From contig JAODMT010000021.1 of NCBI GenBank assembly GCA_025464975.1, positions 40,132 through 104,131 on the forward strand: 64,000 bases of DNA, read 5' to 3'. The position numbers were made by a program, and so were the translations under genes. Shown in pieces: positions 44,265 to 52,888 of the stretch. This DNA is from Microbacteriaceae bacterium. GTDB taxonomy: Bacteria; Actinomycetota; Actinomycetes; Actinomycetales; Microbacteriaceae. The notes under the pieces were generated by a model, which saw only the letters and a list, made by a program, of their open reading frames with translations, was not told the origin of the DNA and ran no database searches. Each line of letters begins with the position of its first letter. Position 1 is the stretch's first letter.

Positions 44265-45556
44265 TACTTGCCCTCCGTCGCCCGAGTCAATGCCTGATCA
44301 AGGTCATAAACAATGTCCTCGGCATCTTCTATTCCCACGCTGATGCGCACGAGGCCAGGCAGCACGCCGGCGTCGACGAGTTGCCGGTCGTTCAGCTGGG
44401 CGTGCGTCGTCGACGCCGGGTGGATGACCAGGGTCTTCGCGTCCCCGACGTTGGCGAGGTGACTCGCGAGGTCGACGGACTCGATGAACGTCTGGCCGGC
44501 CTGACGGCCGCCCTTCACTCCGAAGCTGAAAACGCCGCCCGGACCCTTCGGCAGATATTTCAGCGCGCGGTCGTAGTGCGGATGATTCGGCAGCCCGGCC
44601 CAGTTGACGAATTCGATTCGCGGGTCTGCCTCGAGCCACTCCGCCACGATTCGGGCGTTGTCCACGTGCGCCTGCAGCCGGTAGGGCAGGGTCTCCACAC
44701 CCTGGGCGAGGAGCCACGCGGAGTGCGGCGACAGCGACGGACCGATGTCCCTGAGCTGTTCCGCGCGCAGGCGGGTGAGAAAGGCGTACTCGCCGAAGTT
44801 GCCGTGCCAGTTGAGTCCTCCGTAGGAGGCGACCGGCTGATCGAACAGCGGGAAGTGCTCGTTGGCCCAGTGGAAGCGGCCCGATTCGACGACGACGCCG
44901 CCGAGGGTCGTGCCGTGGCCGCCGAGGTACTTGGTCGCCGAGTGAATCACGACATCGGCACCCCATTCGATCGGCCGGTTCAGGTAGGGCGTGGCCAGCG
45001 TCGAGTCGACAATGAAGGGGATGTGATGCGCGTGCGCGACATCCGCGAGTCCCTCGAGGTCGGCGATTTCGCCGGACGGGTTGGCGATGATCTCGGCGTA
45101 GATGAGCTTGGTCTTGTCGGTGATCGCGGCGGCGTAGTCTTCAGGGTTCGATCCCTGAACGAAGGTCGTCTCAACGCCGAATCGGCGCAGCGTCACGTCA
45201 AGCTGAGTGATCGACCCCCCGTAGAGATTGGCGGATGCCACGATGTGGTCGCCCGCGCCGGCGAGCGAGGCGAAGGTGATGAACTGGGCGCTCAGCCCGC
45301 TCGCGGTGGCGACCGCGCCGAGGCCGCCCTCGAGAGACGCGATGCGCTCCTCGAAGGACGCGACTGTCGGGTTGCCGAGCCGACTGTAGATGTTCCCGTA
45401 CTTCTGCAGTGCGAACCGGGCCGCGGCATCCGCGGTGTCGTCGAAGACGAACGCGGAGGTCTGGTAGATGGGGAGTGCACGAGCACCCGTCACCGCATCC
45501 GGGATGTTGCCCGCATGAATCGCGCGCGTGCGGAAACCATATTCTCGATCAGCCAT
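44264..45556 (-). CDS. metY: O-acetylhomoserine sulfhydrylase (aminocarboxypropyltransferase)
   Basis: 430 residues, typical of MetY, which joins O-acetylhomoserine and sulfide to give homocysteine with PLP. Cys/Met metabolism family marks: TRAIHAGNIPDAVTGARALP, YQTSAFVFDD, YSRLGNPTVASFEERIASLE, ANLYGGSITQLDVTLRRFG, the PLP region PFIVDSTLATPYLNRP, and the Lys in VIHSATKYLGGHG. The C-terminus has VGIEDAEDIVYDLDQAL. A perfect CGTTACGCC palindrome lies 39 bases upstream of the start and may be its operator. Confidence 0.95.
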   Translation of the reverse strand: MADREYGFRTRAIHAGNIPDAVTGARALPIYQTSAFVFDDTADAAARFALQKYGNIYSRLGNPTVASFEERIASLEGGLGAVATASGLSAQFITFASLAGAGDHIVASANLYGGSITQLDVTLRRFGVETTFVQGSNPEDYAAAITDKTKLIYAEIIANPSGEIADLEGLADVAHAHHIPFIVDSTLATPYLNRPIEWGADVVIHSATKYLGGHGTTLGGVVVESGRFHWANEHFPLFDQPVASYGGLNWHGNFGEYAFLTRLRAEQLRDIGPSLSPHSAWLLAQGVETLPYRLQAHVDNARIVAEWLEADPRIEFVNWAGLPNHPHYDRALKYLPKGPGGVFSFGVKGGRQAGQTFIESVDLASHLANVGDAKTLVIHPASTTHAQLNDRQLVDAGVLPGLVRISVGIEDAEDIVYDLDQALTRATEGK

Positions 45557-45594
45557 GAGTTCACGGTACCGGAGCGGCGAGGGCCGCCGGTGCG

Positions 45595-45616
45595 CGTTAC
45601 GCCTCGCGGCGTAACG
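45595..45616. promoter_or_regulatory. Palindrome in the metY-MFS divergent region
   Basis: CGTTACGCC (45595-45603), TCGC loop, GGCGTAACG (45608-45616): a perfect 9-bp inverted repeat. It lies 39 bases before metY (minus strand) and about 120 bases before the MFS gene (plus strand). It may be an operator for a sulfur-responsive repressor or a drug-responsive TetR protein, or an RNA hairpin in the metY leader. No regulator gene is adjacent. Confidence 0.4.
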
Positions 45617-45738
45617 ATCGAGCTCGGGCTGGATGCGGGCGGAGTTATCACCGTGCTCTCATCCACGGGCGAATACGATTTCGGTGGATGAGACCGCTTG
45701 CTGGTTGAACTCCTTATCGACACGAAGGTACCCATTTC

Positions 45739-47241
45739 TTGCAATCCACCGCAGCACGATCGATAGGCGATGGAGCGCCGGGCCACCCCATCAGGGCGCT
45801 GCCTGCGCGATACACCCATAAGTACCTGATTCTCGCGATCTGCTGCCTCAGCCTGTTCATCGTGTCGACCGACGCGACGATCGTCAACGTCGCCCTGCCG
45901 TCCATCGGGCGAGAACTGGGCTCCACGATCTCGGGACTGCAGTGGACCATCGATGCGTACACGCTCGTGCTCGCGAGCCTGCTCATGCTCTCGGGTTCGA
46001 CGGCGGACAGGATCGGGCGACGCCGCACGTTTCAGATCGGGCTCGTGCTCTTCGGTGTGGGGTCGCTGCTGTGCAGCCTCGCGCCTTCGGTTGGCTGGCT
46101 TGTCGTCTTTCGCATGATCCAGGCCGTGGGTGGCTCGATGCTCAACCCGGTCGCGATGTCGATCATCACCGCGACGTTCGCCGACCCCAAGCAGCGCGTT
46201 CGCGCCGTGGGGGTATGGAGCGCAGTGGTGGGAGTCTCGCTTGGACTCGGCCCGGTCCTCGGTGGCTACCTCACCGATTCCGTCGGCTGGCGAGCGATCT
46301 TCCTGGTCAATGTGCCGGTCGTCATCCTGGCGCTCGCGTTGACGGCCCTGTTCGTTCCGGAGTCCAAGTCCGGTCGAGTTGGCCGGTTCGACCCCGTTGG
46401 GCAGGGGCTCGTGATCCTTCTTCTCGCCGCACTGGTCGGCGGCCTCATCGAAGGACCAAACCTCGGCTGGCTGAGCGTTGGCACGATCGCGCTGTTCGTC
46501 GTCTTCGCGATTGCTGTTGTCGGGCTGATCAGCTACGAGCGGCGCCGAACGGACCCACTCGTCGACGTGCGCTTCTTCCGCAGCGTGCCGTTCTCATCCG
46601 CCGTTGCAACGGCCATCTTCGCCTACGCCAGCAATGGTGCCTTTCTCTTCCTGATCACGCTCTATCTGCAAGAGGTGCGCGGGTTCACCCCGTTTGAGGC
46701 CGGGCTGCACACGCTCCCGGTCGCCGTGACGCAGATGATCTGTGCCCCGCTATCCGGTCGACTCGTGGCAGAGTTCGGCACCCGGGTGCCGCTGGTGCTA
46801 TCCGGACTCGCTTTGGCGGTCGCCGCCGGGGTCCTCACCACGATCGGTGCCCACACCTCCATCGCGATCCTCCTCTGCGCATTCGCTGTCTTCGGCGTGG
46901 GGCTCGGCCTGGTGAACGCGCCGATTACCAACACCGCGGTGTCGGGGATGCCGAAGTCCCGGGTCGGCTCGGCGGCAGCGGTCGCATCCACCAGTCGTCA
47001 GGTCGGCATCTCCCTCGGCGTCGCACTCGCTGGCACCCTCACCGGAGTCCACGGGATGGCACGGGTCGGCGGCGACTTTGCTCTCTCCACGCACACGATG
47101 TGGTGGACGATTGTGGGCCTCGGTGCGGGGATTTCCATCCTTGCCGTGCTCGCGAATACCGCGCGGGCGCGACGCAGCGTCGAGGACATCGCCTACCTTG
47201 TTCGCCGAATCCAGCGTCAACGCCAGCCCGGCCACCAGTAG
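45739..47241 (+). CDS. MFS transporter, DHA2 family (EmrB/QacA type)
   Basis: 500 residues, about 14 membrane helices, from a TTG start; no better start is seen before the first helix. Family marks: LFIVSTDATIVNVALPSIG, LQWTIDAYTLVLASLLML, loop 2-3 GSTADRIGRRRTFQIG, motif C region GVSLGLGPVLGGYLTDSVGWR, and the later half VDVRFFRSVPFSSAVATAIF. Proton-driven export of drugs or metabolites is likely; the substrate is unknown. Its last 25 bases overlap the convergent mannosyltransferase gene. Confidence 0.9.
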   Translation: MQSTAARSIGDGAPGHPIRALPARYTHKYLILAICCLSLFIVSTDATIVNVALPSIGRELGSTISGLQWTIDAYTLVLASLLMLSGSTADRIGRRRTFQIGLVLFGVGSLLCSLAPSVGWLVVFRMIQAVGGSMLNPVAMSIITATFADPKQRVRAVGVWSAVVGVSLGLGPVLGGYLTDSVGWRAIFLVNVPVVILALALTALFVPESKSGRVGRFDPVGQGLVILLLAALVGGLIEGPNLGWLSVGTIALFVVFAIAVVGLISYERRRTDPLVDVRFFRSVPFSSAVATAIFAYASNGAFLFLITLYLQEVRGFTPFEAGLHTLPVAVTQMICAPLSGRLVAEFGTRVPLVLSGLALAVAAGVLTTIGAHTSIAILLCAFAVFGVGLGLVNAPITNTAVSGMPKSRVGSAAAVASTSRQVGISLGVALAGTLTGVHGMARVGGDFALSTHTMWWTIVGLGAGISILAVLANTARARRSVEDIAYLVRRIQRQRQPGHQ

Positions 47242-48860
47242 TGCGCCTCTGCGAACCACAGCGGAATCTGCATCCCGGTCCACACCGGGTAGAAGAACAC
47301 GCTGACCAGAACGACCACTCCGAGGAAGGTGGACACGAGGAGGATGCCGCTGCGCCGCCGCCAGGCCGGGTCTCGTGCACTTCCCAGAAAGAGTCCGATC
47401 ACAAGCACGAGACCCAGAATGAGGTACGGCTCGAAGACGATCGCGTAGAACTGAAAGATGGTGCGGTTGGCGTAGAGCAACCACGGCAGGTAGCCGGCCA
47501 CGATGCCCATCAGGATGAGTCCGACGCGCCACTCGCGATACCGCACGAGTCGGTAGACGAGGTAGAACAGGGCGGCCGTCGCCGCCCACCAGAGCAGCGG
47601 GTTGGCGATGGAGGTAATGTACTCCGCGCAACCTCCGGCGGCGGTGCAGCCCTGTTGCCCCTGCTGTTGGCTCGTGTAATAGAAGGCTGTCGGCCGAACC
47701 AAGAACAGCCAGGTGAACGGGTTCGCCGCGTACGGGTGCGGTGAGTGCTCGTTGACGTTGAAGTTGTAGACGCTCACTTGGTAGTGCACGAAACTCTGCA
47801 CCGCGTGCGGCACCCAGGCGAACAGGCCGCGCGCCGCGTTGCCCGGCTCGTCAGCCCAGGTTCGAAAGTATCCGCCCTTGGTGACGAACCAGCCGGTCCA
47901 GCTGACCAGATAGGTCGCGAGGGCCGCGGGGATCATGAGCAAGAAGGTCACCGGCGCCTGTTTGAACACGGTTCCGCTCGCCCAGAACGACACCCCGGCC
48001 GCTCGCCGTGCCACCGCGTCGACCACGAGCGAATACAGGGCGAAGGCGGCGAGAAAGTACAGTCCGCTCCACTTCACGGCGGTCGCCGCGCCGAACAGGA
48101 TTCCGGCCGTGAGCAACCACGGCCGCCACCAGATCGCGGGACCCCAGTCGATGTCGCGCTGGGCATCCGCACGCCTGGCCAGCCAGAGCGCCAGTCGCCC
48201 GGCGCTTTGCTGCCGATCGAGAAGGATGGCCCCGAATCCGAGAAGCGTGAAGATCATCACGAAGTTGTCGAGGAGACTCGTTCGGGAGAGCACAATCGCG
48301 TGCCCGTCGATGGCGAGCAGGCCGCCGGCGATGGTGGCAAGCACCGTCGAGTTGAACAGTTTTCGCGCAATCAGCACGATGACGAAGACCGCGAGGATGC
48401 CGACGATCGCGGCGCTGATTCGCCACCCGAATGAGTTCTCCGCTCCGAAGGCGCGCATGCCGAAGGAGATGAGCCACTTTCCGAGCGGCGGATGCGCGAC
48501 GTACGAACCGACCGAGGTGTAGGTGTTCACGTCGCCGGCGTTGAATTTTGCGTCGGCGCCGTCGGGCCAGGTCCCCTCGTAGCCGAGGTGGCTGAGCGAC
48601 CAGGCATCCTTCACGTAGAAGGTCTCGTCGAAGACGAGGGAGTGCGGATCGCCGAGTCTCCAGAGCCGCAGGACCGCGGCGAGGAGCGTGACGGCGATCG
48701 GTCCGCCCCAATACCAGAGCCGCATCCGCCCAGGGGTGCCGAGCATTCGGGCCCACCACTCGTCGATGCGAGTGCCGACGGGTTCGACCCGCGACGCCTC
48801 GCCGAGCTCGGACGCCTCGACCGAGACTAGGTGGTCGAATCCGGCCTCTGGTCTGGTCAC
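47217..48860 (-). CDS. Protein O-mannosyltransferase (Pmt, GT39)
   Basis: 547 residues from the GTG at 48860 (VTRPEAGFDHLVS); a TTG at 48890 would add ten. It transfers mannose from polyprenyl-phosphate-mannose to secreted proteins. A multi-span membrane protein; the first external loop has the catalytic acid pair in LVFDETFYVKDAWSLSHLG. PPLGKWLISFGMRAFG and HPYAANPFTWLFLVRPTAFY are typical of actinobacterial Pmt. The divergent pmt-rsmI arrangement followed by metG is also found in Mycobacterium. It overlaps the MFS gene at its 3' end. Confidence 0.92.
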   Translation of the reverse strand: MTRPEAGFDHLVSVEASELGEASRVEPVGTRIDEWWARMLGTPGRMRLWYWGGPIAVTLLAAVLRLWRLGDPHSLVFDETFYVKDAWSLSHLGYEGTWPDGADAKFNAGDVNTYTSVGSYVAHPPLGKWLISFGMRAFGAENSFGWRISAAIVGILAVFVIVLIARKLFNSTVLATIAGGLLAIDGHAIVLSRTSLLDNFVMIFTLLGFGAILLDRQQSAGRLALWLARRADAQRDIDWGPAIWWRPWLLTAGILFGAATAVKWSGLYFLAAFALYSLVVDAVARRAAGVSFWASGTVFKQAPVTFLLMIPAALATYLVSWTGWFVTKGGYFRTWADEPGNAARGLFAWVPHAVQSFVHYQVSVYNFNVNEHSPHPYAANPFTWLFLVRPTAFYYTSQQQGQQGCTAAGGCAEYITSIANPLLWWAATAALFYLVYRLVRYREWRVGLILMGIVAGYLPWLLYANRTIFQFYAIVFEPYLILGLVLVIGLFLGSARDPAWRRRSGILLVSTFLGVVVLVSVFFYPVWTGMQIPLWFAEAHYWWPGWR

Positions 48861-48889
48861 ACGTGCAATGCTAGCCAGCGATCGCTGCA

Positions 48890-49711
48890 ATGATGGGCGC
48901 TGTGATCATCCTCGCTGCCACTCCGATCGGAAATCTTGGAGACGCATCACGGCGTCTGATCGAGGCGCTTGGCAACGCGGAGGTGATCGCGTCCGAGGAC
49001 ACCAGGGTCACGATTCACCTGATGCGGGCGCTCGGAATCGAGAATCGTCCCCGGCTGATTGCGCTGCACGAACACAACGAGGTGGCCAAGGCCGCCGAGA
49101 TCGCGGAGCTTGCCCGCGAGACCGACGTGCTCGTGCTGACCGACGCTGGGATGCCAGCGATCAGCGACCCCGGCTTCTCGATCGTCACGGCCGCTGCGGA
49201 GGCGGGCGTCACGGTGACGGCGCTTCCCGGGCCGAGTGCCGTGATCACAGCGCTCGCGCTCTCCGGGCTGCCGACCGACCGATTCACCTTCGAGGGGTTC
49301 CTCCCGCGAAAGGGGCGACTCGCATCGTTGCGGATGCTGGCCCGGGAACCGCGCACCATGGTGTTCTTCGAATCGCCGAACCGATTGGGCGGAGCGCTCG
49401 CCGACATCGTGACCGCGTTGGGGGCGGATCGCCGGGTTGCGGTCTGTCGGGAGCTCACCAAGCTGTACGAGGAGGTTCGCCGCGGCACCGCGGAAGAACT
49501 GGTGCAGTGGGCCGCGGAGGGGGTCAAGGGCGAGATCTGCATTGTCGTGGCAGGGGCCGCCGCTGTTGGGGCCGACCTCGATTCCAGTATCGAACAGGTG
49601 AACACGCTCGTCGGGCAGGGCACCCGGCTGAAGGAGGCCGCGGCCGAAGTGGCCGAGGCCACCGGCCTCAGCAAGCGCGACCTCTACGAGGGCGCCCTGA
49701 AGCGTAAATAG
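48890..49711 (+). CDS. rsmI: 16S rRNA 2'-O-ribose C1402 methyltransferase
   Basis: About 270 residues. The start is uncertain: ATG at 48890, ATG at 48893 or GTG at 48902, the last giving the common family start VIILAATPIGNLGDAS; none has a strong ribosome site. RsmI methylates the ribose of C1402 in 16S rRNA using SAM. The tetrapyrrole methylase fold shows LAATPIGNLGD, ASEDTRVTIHLMRALGI, LHEHNE, VLVLTDAGMPAISDPGF, ALPGPSAVITALALSG, FEGFLPRKG, and VFFESPNRLGGALADI. Confidence 0.95.
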   Translation: MMGAVIILAATPIGNLGDASRRLIEALGNAEVIASEDTRVTIHLMRALGIENRPRLIALHEHNEVAKAAEIAELARETDVLVLTDAGMPAISDPGFSIVTAAAEAGVTVTALPGPSAVITALALSGLPTDRFTFEGFLPRKGRLASLRMLAREPRTMVFFESPNRLGGALADIVTALGADRRVAVCRELTKLYEEVRRGTAEELVQWAAEGVKGEICIVVAGAAAVGADLDSSIEQVNTLVGQGTRLKEAAAEVAEATGLSKRDLYEGALKRK

Positions 49712-49732
49712 TCGTCCGCTCGTCTTCTTCTG

Positions 49733-49803
49733 CGGGTCGAGTAGCGAGCTTGCGAGCGGCATTTCCGTGGGTCGAGTAGCGAGCTTGCGAGCGTATCGAG
49801 ACC
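49733..49803. repeat. GTCGAGTAG-family repeat, tandem pair
   Basis: The unit GGGTCGAGTAGCGAGCTTGC followed by GAGCG occurs at 49734-49758 and 49769-49793, then TATCGAGACC (49794-49803). The GCGAGCTTGCGAGC part can fold back on itself. It lies between rsmI and the GIY-YIG gene, which ends at 49827. Confidence 0.88.
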
Positions 49804-49826
49804 GGGAGTGCGGCCGCGCCCTGGTG

Positions 49827-50144
49827 CTACTCGTCCGTCGGTTGCTCCGCGGTATGCCGCGAGTCTCGCGGCTTTTTTCTGCTCAAACCCGGCAGATCCG
49901 ACATCCGCCCGGCTATCAGTGCCTGACGTTTCGCGCGCGACCAGCCCTGAATCTGTTTCTCGCGGGCGTAGGCCTCGTCGATTCGGGCATACTCCTCGGC
50001 GAAGACCAGCGTCACCGGAAGCCGCTTGCCGGTGTACTGGCTGCCCTCGCCGGTCGAGTGTTGCCACAGCCGATGTTCCAGATTGCGGGTTGATCCCACG
50101 TAGAAGCTGTCGTCCGCGCACTGAAGGATATAGACGAAGGGCAT
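49827..50144 (-). CDS. GIY-YIG nuclease family protein (UPF0213-like)
   Basis: 105 residues. The GIY-YIG core is FVYILQCADDSFYVGSTRNL followed by EHRLWQHSTGEG, with the first motif as YIL and the second as YVG. LPVTLVFAEEYARIDEAYAREKQIQGWSRAKRQALI completes the domain, with the conserved Arg (STRNLEHR) and Glu (REKQIQGW). Stand-alone members of this family are thought to cut or bind DNA, but roles are unknown. The gene is bracketed by GTCGAGTAG repeat clusters (49733 and 50195), and its last codons and stop (CGGACGAGTAG) look like a decayed repeat arm. Confidence 0.9.
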   Translation of the reverse strand: MPFVYILQCADDSFYVGSTRNLEHRLWQHSTGEGSQYTGKRLPVTLVFAEEYARIDEAYAREKQIQGWSRAKRQALIAGRMSDLPGLSRKKPRDSRHTAEQPTDE

Positions 50145-50194
50145 GGCAGAGTTTGGCGCGAATGGATGTTCCGGGGATCGGGGTTGTCCACAGG

Positions 50195-50342
50195 GGTTTC
50201 GATACGGTCGCGGTGCGACCTACTCAACCCGCGGAGTGGATGCCGTGGGTCGAGTAGCGCCCGACGCAGGAGGACGCGTATCGAGGCCTGTGTTCCCGAG
50301 GGGTTTCGATTCGGTCGCTGCGCGACCTACTCAACCCGCGGA
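50195..50342. repeat. GTCGAGTAG-family repeat cluster, inverted arrangement
   Basis: Two similar arms, 50195-50235 and 50301-50342, each run TTTCGAT, CGGTCG, GCGACCTACTCAACCCGCGG. They flank an oppositely oriented unit (GTGGGTCGAGTAGCGCCC to GTATCGAGGCC, about 50243-50287). The whole 206-base gap between the GIY-YIG gene and the aldo/keto reductase is nearly all repeat. Confidence 0.85.
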
Positions 50343-50350
50343 GGCGCCCC

Positions 50351-51211
50351 TCAACCAGAGGGACGGGCGGACAAGCGGCGGAGCTGCTCGGCGGTGAGAT
50401 CAAGGTCGGCCGCAGCGGCCGAGTCGGTGATACTGCCGGGCCTGCTCGCCCCGGGAATCGGGATAACGCAATGCCCGAGCGACAGCTCCCACGCGAGCGC
50501 AACACGTTGCGGGCTGACGCCAATCTCGGCGCCGACCTCGCTGAACGCGCTCTGCTCGGAAAAGACCTCGTCGCCGCGGCCGATCCCTCCGAGCGGGCTC
50601 CATGGCAGAAACGCGATTTCGTGCTCTACGCAATACTTGAGCTCCGGCAGGCTCGACCTGAACGCGGGCGAAAACTGGTTCTGCACCGACACCAGCCGTC
50701 CGCCCAGAACCCGGTCGGCGAGGGCGATCTGCGGCACCGTCGCGTTGGAGATTCCGGCCATGCGGATGACACCCTCCTCGAGCAACTCTCGAAGAGGGCC
50801 GATCGAGTCCTCGTATGGCACGCCGGGGTCTGGGCGGTGGAACTGGTACAGGCCGATTGCGTCGACGCCAAGGCGCACACACGACTCGCGGGCCGCCTGC
50901 TTCAGACGCTCTGGGTGCCCGTCGCGATCCCACGGGCCACCGCCTCGGAAGATCAGGCCACCCTTTGTGGCGACGAGCACCTCCTCCGTGCGGCCGCGCA
51001 GGGCCTCCGCGATGAGCAGCTCGTTGTGGCCTTGACCGTCGACGTCCGTCGTGTACGCGTCCGCGGTGTCGATGAGAGTGATCCCCGCGTCGAGTGCGGA
51101 GTGGATGGTCGCGATCGCCGCTTGACGGTCTGGTCGACCGGCCAGCGAGAGCAGCATGCCGCCAAGGCCGATTGCGCTGACTCGAATGCCACCGATCATC
51201 CGGAATCTCAT
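50351..51211 (-). CDS. Aldo/keto reductase
   Basis: 286 residues from the ATG at 51211 (MRFRMIGGIRVSAIGLGGML). Tetrad: Asp/Tyr in LIDTADAYTTDVD, Lys in VATKGGLIF, His in GLYQFHRPDPGVP. Cofactor region: HCVIPIPGASRPGSITDSAA. It is closer to the AKR11-type reductases than to the 38812/42751 pair. Its 3' end abuts a repeat cluster. The substrate is unknown. Confidence 0.92.
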   Translation of the reverse strand: MRFRMIGGIRVSAIGLGGMLLSLAGRPDRQAAIATIHSALDAGITLIDTADAYTTDVDGQGHNELLIAEALRGRTEEVLVATKGGLIFRGGGPWDRDGHPERLKQAARESCVRLGVDAIGLYQFHRPDPGVPYEDSIGPLRELLEEGVIRMAGISNATVPQIALADRVLGGRLVSVQNQFSPAFRSSLPELKYCVEHEIAFLPWSPLGGIGRGDEVFSEQSAFSEVGAEIGVSPQRVALAWELSLGHCVIPIPGASRPGSITDSAAAADLDLTAEQLRRLSARPSG

Positions 51212-51307
51212 GCGCACAGCCTAGGTCTCTCCCTACCCGCCCGCCGATAGCGGGGCCGGCGGCGTAACGCGGGCCGCACCCCATCCGCTGGCCTTTAGGA
51301 TGTTCGA

Positions 51308-52888
51308 ATGGCCGCAGGAGACTCCTTTTACGTTGCGACGCCCATCTTCTATGTGAACGATGTGCCGCATATCGGTCACGCGTATACGGAAGTGGCCGCC
51401 GATGTGCTCGCTCGCTGGCATCGCCAGGCCGGCGACGACACCTGGTTGCTCACCGGAACCGACGAACACGGCCAGAAGATCCTGCGCACCGCCGTGGCCA
51501 ACGACACGACCCCGAAGGCCTGGGCCGACAAGCTCGTGGCGGATTCCTGGCAGCCGCTGCTCAAGACCATCAACATCTCCAACGACGACTTCATCCGCAC
51601 CACCGATGAGCGACACGAGACGGCGGTCGTCTTCTTCATGCAGAAGCTCTACGACGCTGGCTTCATCTATTCCGGTGAATATGAGGGGTACTACTGCGTC
51701 GGGTGCGAGGAGTACAAGCAGCTCGACGACCTGATGGAAACACCCGACGGCGACTTCGCCGGCCAGCTGGTGTGCAAGATCCACGGCAGGCCGGTCGAGG
51801 TGCTCAAAGAGAAGAACTACTTCTTCCGGATGAGCGACTTCCAACAGAAGCTGCTCGATCTCTACGAATCGCAGCCCGACTTCATCCAGCCGGAGAGCGT
51901 GCGCAACGAGATCATCCAGTTCGTGAAGCAGGGTCTCGACGACCTGTCCATCTCGCGTTCGAGCTTCGACTGGGGCATCCAGATTCCGTGGGACAACAGT
52001 CACGTGATCTACGTGTGGTTCGAGGCGCTGCTCAACTACATCACGGCGATCGGTTACGGCTCGGATTCGGAGAACTTCGAGCGTCGTTGGCCGGCAGTCC
52101 AGCTCGTCGGCAAGGACATCGCCCGTTTTCACGCCGTCATCTGGCCCGCAATGCTGATGGCCGCCGAGTTGCCGGTGCCGCGCCGCGTGTTCGGCCACGG
52201 CTGGCTGCTGGTCGGCGGCGAGAAGATGAGCAAGTCGAAGCTCACCGGTATCGCGCCGTCGGAGATCACCGACACCTTCGGCGTCGACGCGTTCCGCTAT
52301 TACTTCATGCGAGCCATCAGCTTCGGACAGGACGGATCGTTCAGTTGGGAAGATTTGAGCGCCCGCTATCAGTCCGAACTCGCGAACGGGTTCGGCAACC
52401 TGGCATCGCGCGTGATCGCCATGGTCACCCGCTACCGGGGAGGGGTCATCCCGACTCCCGGTGAGTTTACCGAGGCGGACGAAGCGATCTTCGCGACGGC
52501 GATTCGGGCAACAGCGGATGCCGACGCGGCAATCGAACGATTGGCCATCCACGAGTCGCTCGCGGCAATCTGGACCCTCGTCGAGCAGCTGAATGGCTAC
52601 ATCACCCTGCAGGAGCCGTGGGCGCTGTCGAAGGATGAGGCCAAGGCCGAGCGTTTGGACACCGTGCTGTACACCGTCATCCGCGGCCTCGGCACGCTCG
52701 CCGTGCTGCTCTCGCCCGTGATTCCGGATGCCGCAGGAAAGCTGTGGACGGCGATCGGCGGCCACGGCGACGTCACCGGCCAGAACGTGCGCGCGGCATT
52801 CGACTGGACCGGCGAGCCGGCGGTCACGCCGCTTGTGAGCTCATTGTTTCCCCGCATCGAACAGGTTGACCCCGGCGCCGCCGCATGA
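51308..52888 (+). CDS. metG: Methionyl-tRNA synthetase
   Basis: 526 residues, a compact form without the C-terminal tRNA-binding extension. It charges tRNA-Met. The HIGH motif is in NDVPHIGHAYTEVAADVLAR and the KMSKS loop in VGGEKMSKSKLTGI. The zinc knuckle is YYCVGCEEYKQLDDL with the second pair reading CKIHG. FRMSDFQQKLLDLYE and the anticodon-binding helical domain (ANGFGNLASRVIAMVTRY) follow. Its stop overlaps the next start as ATGA; it leads the conserved metG-tatD-rsmA-ispE run. Confidence 0.97.
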   Translation: MAAGDSFYVATPIFYVNDVPHIGHAYTEVAADVLARWHRQAGDDTWLLTGTDEHGQKILRTAVANDTTPKAWADKLVADSWQPLLKTINISNDDFIRTTDERHETAVVFFMQKLYDAGFIYSGEYEGYYCVGCEEYKQLDDLMETPDGDFAGQLVCKIHGRPVEVLKEKNYFFRMSDFQQKLLDLYESQPDFIQPESVRNEIIQFVKQGLDDLSISRSSFDWGIQIPWDNSHVIYVWFEALLNYITAIGYGSDSENFERRWPAVQLVGKDIARFHAVIWPAMLMAAELPVPRRVFGHGWLLVGGEKMSKSKLTGIAPSEITDTFGVDAFRYYFMRAISFGQDGSFSWEDLSARYQSELANGFGNLASRVIAMVTRYRGGVIPTPGEFTEADEAIFATAIRATADADAAIERLAIHESLAAIWTLVEQLNGYITLQEPWALSKDEAKAERLDTVLYTVIRGLGTLAVLLSPVIPDAAGKLWTAIGGHGDVTGQNVRAAFDWTGEPAVTPLVSSLFPRIEQVDPGAAA

